From: Alphaproteobacteria bacterium
GTDB taxonomy: Bacteria > Pseudomonadota > Alphaproteobacteria > SHVP01
Direction: 5' to 3'
Length of the DNA: 5,100 nt
NCBI GenBank assembly: GCA_026421105.1
Contig: JAPKDI010000117.1
Location: forward strand, 1 to 5,100
The position numbers and the translations under genes were made by a program. The notes under the pieces were generated by a model. It searched no databases and was not told the origin of the DNA. It saw nothing but the letters and a program-made list of their open reading frames with translations. This document shows, one piece after another, positions 1 through 5,100 of this stretch (position 1 is the first letter of the stretch; each line of letters starts with the position of its first letter).

Positions 1-609
1 GCGATCACGTTGACCCCAGGAATAACGTATCTGTTTGCCGTCCTCGCGCGAGTAGATCAGTGGCGGATGCTGAGCCTGTTGGGTTTGGCGTTGGGCCTCG
101 CGGGGATAGGCATTCTGGTGGTGCCTGAGGGAGGGTTGCCGATCGGTGATTCGGCGCTTTGGGTGATCCTCTTGATGGTCGTGCCGGTGTGTTTTGCCGC
201 TAACAATGTCTTTGTGGCTGTCGTGCGGCCGCCTGAGGCAACGTCGATCATGCGCGCAACGGGCCTCGTTGTCGCCGCGGCGATTATCTCGTTCGTCTTG
301 ATGATGGCGACCGACGGGTTCTTCAAATTCTGGGAAGTCCCGGGGATGGGGTTTTGGGGCGTGGTGTGGGCCGGCACTATCAACACCATCACGTTCTTCT
401 GCATGTTCGAGATCATTCGACGCGCAGGGCCTGTGTTCTTTGCGCAATACAATTATGTCATCGTCATCGCCGGCTTGGTCTGGTCCCAACTGATCTTCGA
501 CGAAGCGTTGGGGACATGGTTTTGGCTCGCGTTTGCAACGATGCTGGCCGGGCTCTACTTCGCAAACCTCGGCGCGAAGCGAGGCATGAAAGAGGCGGCG
601 GCCGGTTAG
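1..609 (+). CDS. EamA/DMT-family transporter, C-terminal part (5' end outside window)
   Basis: The reading frame is open to the left edge, and 202 codons precede a TAG stop. Alignment with the next two genes places the first visible residue near residue 110 of a roughly 300-residue protein, so the true start lies about 330 bp outside the window. The visible part carries about six to seven hydrophobic segments typical of the second half of a ten-helix inner-membrane drug/metabolite transporter. It shares three blocks with its two downstream neighbours: a P-x-G-x-LP linker (visible residues 42-47), an NN-x-x-VA-x-x-RPP stretch (68-78) and EIIRRAGPVFFAQ (137-149). The glutamate after the next-to-last helix is kept in FDEALG. 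The substrate cannot be read from the sequence. It is the most divergent of the three tandem copies and is followed after 3 bp by the next one, so they are likely one operon. The family assignment is firm; the function is unknown. Confidence 0.9.
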   Translation, partial: AITLTPGITYLFAVLARVDQWRMLSLLGLALGLAGIGILVVPEGGLPIGDSALWVILLMVVPVCFAANNVFVAVVRPPEATSIMRATGLVVAAAIISFVLMMATDGFFKFWEVPGMGFWGVVWAGTINTITFFCMFEIIRRAGPVFFAQYNYVIVIAGLVWSQLIFDEALGTWFWLAFATMLAGLYFANLGAKRGMKEAAAG

Positions 610-611
610 CA

Positions 612-623
612 CGTGACGTCACG
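612..623. repeat. 12-bp perfect palindrome over the start codon of the second transporter
   Basis: CGTGACGTCACG reads the same on both strands and includes the GTG start at 613. It could be an operator half-site pair or a small structure affecting initiation. However, a 12-bp palindrome is expected about once by chance in a window of this size, and it sits inside an operon rather than in a promoter region. It is recorded as a sequence fact, not as a demonstrated regulatory site. Confidence 0.3.
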
Positions 624-1536
624 ACCGATCCCGCCAGGCCTGTTGCTGCCAACCCTATTATTGCTCGTGGCGGGCGCAGCCTACGGCAGCATCCTGGCGG
701 CCAACCGGATTGTCGGTGAAGCTGGTTTTCCCGTTATTCCCTACATGTTTTGGCAGGCCGCATTGGGCGGCGTTCTCGTCACGGCGATCAACCTGGCCCG
801 TGGCGCCAGAGCAAGCTTGCGTCCTAAACATGCCGGGCATTATTTCGTCTCGGCGGCGTTCGGCATGTTGCTGCCGTTCGGAGCGTTGAGTGTGGTGGCA
901 ACCAAGCTACCCACCGGCGTGCAGACTCTTGTTGTTACCTTGGTGCCGGCAATCACCTATGGCCTTGCCTTCGCCTTAAGGATCGAGCCCTTCCGTGCCA
1001 TGAGCGTCGCAGCACTCGGTCTGGGTTTTGTCGGTGTCCTCATGATTGTGCTGCCAGGGGGCAGCTTGCCGGACCCCAAGGCTGTAATTTGGATATTGCC
1101 CGCACTGATAGCGCCCCTGGCGGCCTCAGCCAACAACGTGCTGGTTGCCACCTTGCGTCCCCCGGATAGCGATTCGCTGACCCTCGTGGGGGCCGTCATG
1201 ATGGCCGCCACGATCGTAATGCTGCCGGTCGCATTGCTGACCGGTGGCCTGCAACCTTTCTGGACATCGGGTGTGATCGCGGGCGGCGTGATCTGGGCGG
1301 CGGCCGTGCAGGTCGTCGGATACTTCGCGCTTTACGAAGTGATCCGCCGTGCGGGCCCGGTGTTCTTTTCCCAAGCGTCCTACATCATTGTGCTGTCCGG
1401 CCTTGCTTGGGCGCTGTTGTTGTTTGGTGAGCGGCCGAGCCCTTGGGTTTGGGCTGCCGTGGTGGTCATGGTTGCAGGCCTCGTCTTAGCAAACCTCGCA
1501 AACCGTTCAGCGACGCACGGCGCCAACGCTGAATGA
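613..1536 (+). CDS. EamA/DMT-family transporter, middle copy of tandem trio
   Basis: Complete 307-residue inner-membrane transporter, a normal length for two fused EamA repeats. About ten hydrophobic helices can be drawn, at roughly residues 10-30, 41-60, 77-97, 102-122, 129-147, 157-180, 188-210, 218-240, 250-270 and 277-295. The GTG start lies 3 bp after the previous stop and places helix 1 close to the N-terminus, as in the next gene. No strong Shine-Dalgarno sequence precedes it, which fits coupling to upstream translation. The usual arginine after the helix-2 aromatic pair is a glutamine (FWQ, 46-48). The family-specific block IRRAGPVFFSQ spans 244-254, and a glutamate follows the ninth helix (GERPSP). 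Between residues 151 and 196, 35 of 46 positions are identical to the downstream copy, so the two arose by duplication. The substrate is unknown; the DMT family moves amino acids, nucleosides, amines and similar small metabolites. Confidence 0.92.
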   Translation: MTSRPIPPGLLLPTLLLLVAGAAYGSILAANRIVGEAGFPVIPYMFWQAALGGVLVTAINLARGARASLRPKHAGHYFVSAAFGMLLPFGALSVVATKLPTGVQTLVVTLVPAITYGLAFALRIEPFRAMSVAALGLGFVGVLMIVLPGGSLPDPKAVIWILPALIAPLAASANNVLVATLRPPDSDSLTLVGAVMMAATIVMLPVALLTGGLQPFWTSGVIAGGVIWAAAVQVVGYFALYEVIRRAGPVFFSQASYIIVLSGLAWALLLFGERPSPWVWAAVVVMVAGLVLANLANRSATHGANAE

Positions 1537-2441
1537 GTCCCAACATCCTTATTGCTACCGCCCTCGTGCTGCTGGGCGGCGCCGGATACGGCAGCATGTT
1601 TGCCGCCAACAAGATTGTTGCGGACGCGGACTTTCCGGTGCTGGCGTACTTATTCTGGCAATCGCTAATCGGCGCGGCATTGGTCTTTGGCCTGCGCAGC
1701 ATTCGTTGGCGGCGACCCAACACAAGCCCGCGCGCGGTGGCGCACTACGTCGGCTCAGCGGCGTTCGGCATGTTGATCCCGACCGGCGTTCTCGTGCTGG
1801 CGGCGGACGAGCTACCGTCCTCGGTGTTGACGCTCACCATGACGCTGATCCCGTCGCTGACCTACACGTTTGCTTTTGTTCTGCGCGTCGAGCCACTGCG
1901 TTGGCTCAGTCTTGCCGCGATCGTTCTGGGTCTTGTGGGTGTGCTGCTGATCGTTGTGCCACAAGGCAGCCTGCCGGACGCCAGTGCTGCGATTTGGATT
2001 TTTCCCGCGCTGATTGCACCCGTTTCGGCAGCGGCCAACAACTTGATCGTGGCCACGTTGCGACCACCAGAGTCGGACTCGCTGACATTGGGCGGTGCAG
2101 TTTTGCTGGGCGGCGCAGTGGTGATGCTGCCTATTGCCGCCCTCAACGGCGATCTCGTGGTGTTTTGGCAAACACCGGCCGCGTTGACGGGTGTAATTTG
2201 GGCCGCCATCGCACAGGCGGTGGGATTTTTCTGTCTCTATGAGATTATTCGGCGGGCCGGGCCGGTGTTCTTTTCGCAGATCTCCTACGTCATTGTGGCG
2301 TGCGGCATCGGGTGGGGTTTTGCGTTGTTCGCCGAACGACCCAGCGCCTGGGTTTGGGGGGCGGTCGCCCTGATGACGATGGGCTTAGCTTTGGCTAACG
2401 CCGCCGTAGCCCGCGCGCCACACGATGCTGATGGGAGTTGA
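1533..2441 (+). CDS. EamA/DMT-family transporter, third copy of tandem trio
   Basis: Complete 302-residue paralogue of the preceding gene. Its ATG shares an ATGA overlap with the preceding TGA, and no Shine-Dalgarno is visible, so translation is probably coupled by re-initiation. Ten hydrophobic helices are predicted, with the two EamA halves meeting near residues 143-155. Shared signatures are YGSMFAANKIV (19-29), FWQ (41-43, where most EamA proteins have arginine), VATLRPPESDSL (173-184), IRRAGPVFFSQ (239-249) and the helix-9 end AERPSAW (267-273). The short polar tail rich in Asp, Ala and His is not conserved with the middle copy. It is the last gene before the dehydrogenase, and the 49-bp gap after it is the largest in the window. 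It could work alone, as a homodimer, or together with its neighbours; the sequence does not decide this. The substrate is unknown. Confidence 0.92.
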   Translation: MSPNILIATALVLLGGAGYGSMFAANKIVADADFPVLAYLFWQSLIGAALVFGLRSIRWRRPNTSPRAVAHYVGSAAFGMLIPTGVLVLAADELPSSVLTLTMTLIPSLTYTFAFVLRVEPLRWLSLAAIVLGLVGVLLIVVPQGSLPDASAAIWIFPALIAPVSAAANNLIVATLRPPESDSLTLGGAVLLGGAVVMLPIAALNGDLVVFWQTPAALTGVIWAAIAQAVGFFCLYEIIRRAGPVFFSQISYVIVACGIGWGFALFAERPSAWVWGAVALMTMGLALANAAVARAPHDADGS

Positions 2442-2465
2442 AGCCGTCACCATCACAGCTAAACT
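2438..2465 (+). promoter_or_regulatory. Weak sigma70-type promoter candidate for the dehydrogenase gene
   Basis: TTGAAG (2438-2443) and TAAACT (2460-2465) are separated by 16 bp. Each matches four of six consensus bases of the sigma70 -35 and -10 boxes. The -35 element overlaps the stop of the preceding transporter. Transcription would begin near 2472, just ahead of the ribosome binding site, giving a leader of about 20 bases. Elements this weak arise by chance, and read-through from the transporter genes is equally possible. Confidence 0.3.
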
Positions 2466-2476
2466 TTTCGGCCAAT

Positions 2477-2484
2477 AAGGGGAG
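2477..2484 (+). promoter_or_regulatory. Ribosome binding site of the class III alcohol dehydrogenase gene
   Basis: AAGGGGAG lies 6 bases before the ATG at 2491 and is the strongest Shine-Dalgarno-like sequence in the window. It fixes the start of the dehydrogenase, which agrees with the family N-terminus ([15 protein letters not shown]). It suggests stronger independent translation than for the coupled transporter genes. Confidence 0.8.
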
Positions 2485-2490
2485 AACATC

Positions 2491-3606
2491 ATGGACGTCA
2501 AGGCCGCCGTTGCTTTCGAAGCGGGCAAACCACTTTCAATCGAAACCGTGCAGCTTGAGGGCCCGAGGGCGGGCGAGGTGCTGGTGGAAATACGCGCTAC
2601 CGGCATTTGCCATACCGACGAGTTCACGCTCTCCGGTGCCGATCCCGAAGGCTTGTTCCCCGCTATCCTCGGTCACGAAGGCGCCGGCGTCGTGGCTGAC
2701 ATCGGACCCGGTGTCACCAGCGTCAAGAAGGGCGACCATGTCATCCCGCTTTACACCCCGGAGTGCCGGCAGTGTGAATACTGCCTGTCCGGTCGAACCA
2801 ACCTGTGCCAGGCCATTCGTGAGACCCAAGGTCGCGGCTTAATGCCCGACGGGACGAGCCGGTTTCGCCTCGGCAAGGAACCGATCCTGCATTACATGGG
2901 CACGTCGACGTTTGCCAATTACACCGTACTGCCCGAGATCGCGGTGGCGAAGATTCGTGAAGACGCCCCGTTCGACAAAGTTTGCTACATCGGCTGCGGC
3001 GTCACCACCGGCATCGGCGCTGTGGTGAACACGGCCAAGGTCGAACCCGGATCTAACGTCGTGGTTTTTGGCCTGGGCGGTATCGGCTTGAACGTCATCC
3101 AAGGCGCTCGACTGGTGGGCGCCGACATGATCGTTGGTGTCGACATTAACCCCGCGCGCAAAGAAATGGCCGAGCGTTTCGGCATGACGCACTTCGTCAA
3201 TCCCGAAGAGCTTGACGGCGACCTCGTGCCCTATCTCGTCGATCTGACAAAGGGCGGCGCCGATTACAGTTTTGAGTGCATCGGCAATACCGGGGTCATG
3301 CGGGATGCGCTGGAATGTTGCCACAAGGGGTGGGGCGAAAGCGTCATCATCGGTGTTGCACCCGCGGGCGCTGAGATCGCCACACGACCGTTCCAACTGG
3401 TGACCGGCCGAGTGTGGCGCGGCAGTGCCTTTGGCGGCGCCAAGGGGCGGACTGATGTGCCAAAAATTGTCGACTGGTACATGGACGGCAAGATTGAGAT
3501 CGATCCGCTAATCACCCACACGATGCCGCTGGGTGAAATCAACAACGCCTTCGATCTAATGCATGCCGGAAAATCAATCCGTAGCGTGGTGCTGTACGAC
3601 AGCTAG
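2491..3606 (+). CDS. frmA: S-(hydroxymethyl)glutathione dehydrogenase / class III alcohol dehydrogenase
   Basis: Cytoplasmic zinc medium-chain dehydrogenase that oxidises the formaldehyde-glutathione adduct to S-formylglutathione with NAD+; the family also reduces S-nitrosoglutathione. At 371 residues it is full length. Visible sites are catalytic zinc ligands C40, H62 with E63, and C169; structural zinc cysteines C92, C95, C98 and C106; the Rossmann motif GLGGIG (194-199); and D218 at the end of the next strand, which indicates NAD preference. Class III marks are LSGADPEG (47-54, with D51 and E53), Y88, R110 in the glutathione-carboxylate position, and [10 protein letters not shown] (116-125). 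[11 protein letters not shown] (297-307) is also highly characteristic. No expected residue is missing. The usual companions, S-formylglutathione hydrolase and an FrmR-type regulator, are not adjacent; transporters flank it on both sides. Its stop codon overlaps that of the convergent gene. Called adhC, adhI, flhA or gfaA in other lineages. Confidence 0.97.
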   Translation: MDVKAAVAFEAGKPLSIETVQLEGPRAGEVLVEIRATGICHTDEFTLSGADPEGLFPAILGHEGAGVVADIGPGVTSVKKGDHVIPLYTPECRQCEYCLSGRTNLCQAIRETQGRGLMPDGTSRFRLGKEPILHYMGTSTFANYTVLPEIAVAKIREDAPFDKVCYIGCGVTTGIGAVVNTAKVEPGSNVVVFGLGGIGLNVIQGARLVGADMIVGVDINPARKEMAERFGMTHFVNPEELDGDLVPYLVDLTKGGADYSFECIGNTGVMRDALECCHKGWGESVIIGVAPAGAEIATRPFQLVTGRVWRGSAFGGAKGRTDVPKIVDWYMDGKIEIDPLITHTMPLGEINNAFDLMHAGKSIRSVVLYDS

Positions 3607-4511
3607 CGCGCGTCCGTTCGGCGGCGTGTTGCCAAAAAGACGCCGGCGAAAATCAGCACGATTCCCACGAGGTGGTGGAGGCGGAACGGCTCGGTAAGAA
3701 AGAGAACGCCGCCGAGCGCACCCCACACCGGCATGAGGTATTGCAACTGCGCGCCCCGTGCCGCGCCGAGGGTGGCGATGCCACGGTTCCAAAACGCGAA
3801 GGCCAGTAACGCTGGAAATAAGGCGATATAGCCGATCGAAATGGCGTTGTTCGTTGTAAGCGCAAATGTCCGGCCGCTCACGATGTCAACAGCGTAGAAA
3901 GCCGCTAGCACCGGCATGCTGACGACCATCATCATCATCAAGAACGGCAGCCCGCCGAGGTCGGTTGGCTTGTGTCGTAGCGATAAGGTGTAGACCGCCC
4001 ACGAAATAATGGCCGGCAGCATGAGCAAGTCGCCTGGATTGAACGAGAAGGCGCGCAACGCGCCAAGATCACCTTGGATGATAATGGCGGTGATACCACT
4101 GAAGGCCACCAGCATCCCGATCAGCATGCGCCAGCCAAAGCCCTCGCGATAAATGAGCCAAGCCAACAGCACGGTCAGCACTGGGGTGCCGCCGTTGATG
4201 AGCGATGCATTGACAGCAGTGGTGAATTGAACGGCAGAGTTGAGAAACAAATTGAAGGTCGGCACGCCCAGCAGCCCAAGGAAGGTGATCATCTTCCAAT
4301 GGCGTTTTATCACCGACCATTGCCGAATCACGCCGGGCAGTGCGAAGGGCGTCAACATCAACAGCGCCAAGGTCACCCGCCAGAATGTGAGCGAGAACGG
4401 CGGAACTTCTTGAACCGTGACACGCGCAACAATGTTGTTACCGGACCAAAACAGGGTCGCGAGCAGCAACAACACATAGGGCAGCAGCGTGGCGTATCTG
4501 GTTTGGTTCAT
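3603..4511 (-). CDS. EamA/DMT-family transporter (minus-strand pair, downstream member)
   Basis: Complete 302-residue inner-membrane protein with two EamA repeats and about ten hydrophobic helices. It shows the classic family signs: [10 protein letters not shown] in helix 1 (21-30), FWR (43-45) with the usual arginine, [13 protein letters not shown] (101-113), and [18 protein letters not shown] (257-274) ending in the conserved glutamate. A basic tail (RRR near 296-298) ends the protein. The ATG overlaps the TGA of the upstream gene (ATGA), and GAAGG sits 4 bases ahead of it, so it is coupled and has its own binding site. It differs from the left-hand trio: the IRRAGPVFFSQ block is absent, and it resembles general YdcZ/RhaT-like EamA permeases more. 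Four consecutive methionines (192-195) come from a short ATG repeat in a hydrophobic segment and look harmless. The substrate is unknown. Confidence 0.92.
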   Translation of the reverse strand: MNQTRYATLLPYVLLLLATLFWSGNNIVARVTVQEVPPFSLTFWRVTLALLMLTPFALPGVIRQWSVIKRHWKMITFLGLLGVPTFNLFLNSAVQFTTAVNASLINGGTPVLTVLLAWLIYREGFGWRMLIGMLVAFSGITAIIIQGDLGALRAFSFNPGDLLMLPAIISWAVYTLSLRHKPTDLGGLPFLMMMMVVSMPVLAAFYAVDIVSGRTFALTTNNAISIGYIALFPALLAFAFWNRGIATLGAARGAQLQYLMPVWGALGGVLFLTEPFRLHHLVGIVLIFAGVFLATRRRTDAR

Positions 4512-5100
4512 GACACCTTCGCAGCTTGTGGCGCCGAACCCCGGGCGCGCTGCGCCAGATAGATGCCGCCAAAAATAAGCACAATGCTAAGCCCGTGGAA
4601 CCACTCCAATGTCTCGCCCAGAAAAGCCACGGCGAGAACGCCTGAGAAGATCGGCGCCAGATAATTGAACACGTTCGCGCGATTCGCACCCAACCGCGCG
4701 ACGCCAAAGTTGAAGAAGGCGAAGGCGACGACAGAAGCGAACACGCCCAGATACAGCACGCCCGCCACATTACCGATCGTCAGGGCGGCGCGCGTCCCGA
4801 TTGCAAGGTCATAGACATAGAAGGGTATGAGAAATATCCAGCCGACAACCATGACGCCAAGCAAGAGACCCATGGGGTTCGCCTCACGCGGCATCGTGCG
4901 CAATCCAACGGAATAGATGGTCCATGAAATCACCGCGAGAACCGCGATCAGGTCACCGGTGTTAAATGCAAGCGATGTAAATACTGCAACTTCACCATTT
5001 GAGATCACCACCACCACGCCGACAAATGCCACCATTATGGCTAGAGCCGTGCGCCACGAAATCGTCTCGCGATAGGCAAGCCATGACGCGATCACGCTGG
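4508..5100 (-). CDS. EamA/DMT-family transporter, C-terminal part (5' end outside window)
   Basis: The frame is open through the right edge; 196 full codons are visible before the TGA. By comparison with its neighbour, roughly the first 105 residues are missing. The visible part begins in the middle of the protein (SVIASWLAYRETISW), where the first EamA repeat ends with its conserved glutamate (residue 11). The second repeat follows, with FNTGDL (45-50), ISWTIYSVGLR (57-67), VFNYLAPIFSGVLAV (143-157), the FLGE motif (159-162) and the final helix IVLIFGGIYLA (172-182). The stretch from FNTGDL through GLR matches the downstream gene at 12 of 23 positions, so the pair are paralogues of one another. 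Translation of the two is coupled by a 4-bp overlap. Their promoter must lie beyond the window. The substrate is unknown. Confidence 0.9.
   Translation of the reverse strand, partial: SVIASWLAYRETISWRTALAIMVAFVGVVVVISNGEVAVFTSLAFNTGDLIAVLAVISWTIYSVGLRTMPREANPMGLLLGVMVVGWIFLIPFYVYDLAIGTRAALTIGNVAGVLYLGVFASVVAFAFFNFGVARLGANRANVFNYLAPIFSGVLAVAFLGETLEWFHGLSIVLIFGGIYLAQRARGSAPQAAKVS
4516..4520 (-). promoter_or_regulatory. Ribosome binding site of the minus-strand complete transporter
   Basis: GAAGG on the minus strand lies 4 bases before the ATG at 4511, inside the end of the upstream transporter gene. The spacing is slightly short, but it supports this start over later candidates and suggests initiation is helped by both coupling and a local site. 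Confidence 0.5.

Noticed and set aside
1706..2242. 178-codon plus-strand open frame inside the third transporter
   Set aside because: It is an out-of-frame shadow rich in Arg, Gly and Cys. The overlapping frame is a clear EamA protein.
2438..2842. 134-codon plus-strand open frame starting just before the dehydrogenase
   Set aside because: It overlaps the dehydrogenase in another frame, has Ser/Pro/Arg-rich shadow composition, and lacks the dehydrogenase's well-spaced ribosome binding site.
2839..3396. 185-codon open frame on the minus strand inside the dehydrogenase gene
   Set aside because: It lies wholly antisense to a confidently identified enzyme, has no recognisable domain, and its composition reflects the GC-rich opposite strand.
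3622..3645. Possible terminator hairpin (CGGCGT, 12-base loop, ACGCCG) at the convergent junction
   Set aside because: The stem is only 6 bp with a long loop, and neither strand has a T-run after it. It lies within the transporter coding region.
3927..3938. Four-unit CAT/ATG microsatellite
   Set aside because: It is short and in frame, encoding four methionines in a hydrophobic segment. It is unlikely to be a phase-variation tract, since trinucleotide changes keep the frame.
4074..4562. 162-codon plus-strand open frame antisense to the minus-strand transporters
   Set aside because: It is polar, glutamine- and histidine-rich low-complexity wording that is typical of the reverse complement of membrane-protein genes. 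It crosses the junction of two real genes and resembles nothing known.

Overview
This window looks like ordinary chromosomal DNA from a GC-rich proteobacterium, most likely an alphaproteobacterium. The reasons are the visibly high GC content, dense coding, ATGA start/stop overlaps, a GTG start, a glutathione-type class III alcohol dehydrogenase whose wording resembles proteobacterial AdhC/FrmA, and the abundance of EamA/DMT-family transporters. The taxonomic guess is inference; no rRNA or other marker is present.

Layout. Bases 1-2441 (+) hold three consecutive, mutually homologous EamA/DMT membrane transporters: one cut by the left edge (1-609), then 613-1536, then 1533-2441. They are separated by 3 bp and by a 4-bp ATGA overlap, so they almost certainly share a transcript. 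After a 49-bp gap with a good ribosome binding site and a weak promoter candidate comes a complete class III alcohol dehydrogenase / S-(hydroxymethyl)glutathione dehydrogenase (2491-3606, +). It ends in a CTAG whose bases also form the stop codon of the convergent gene. Bases 3603-5100 (-) hold two more EamA/DMT transporters: a complete one (3603-4511) translationally coupled to an upstream partner (4508-5100) that runs off the right edge. These two resemble each other and belong to a different DMT branch from the left-hand trio.

How the genes may work together. The dehydrogenase detoxifies formaldehyde via glutathione and can also reduce S-nitrosoglutathione. Its usual partners (S-formylglutathione hydrolase, an FrmR-type repressor) are not in the window. 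The five DMT proteins are predicted ten-helix inner-membrane exporters or importers of small metabolites with unknown substrates. Nothing in the sequence links them to formaldehyde beyond position. The window is about 99% coding; there is no gene-free stretch above 50 bp and no RNA gene, mobile element, CRISPR array or convincing terminator. I see no clear novel system. The most notable features are the coupled triple of paralogous transporters with a shared family-specific signature, and the zero-spacing convergent junction.
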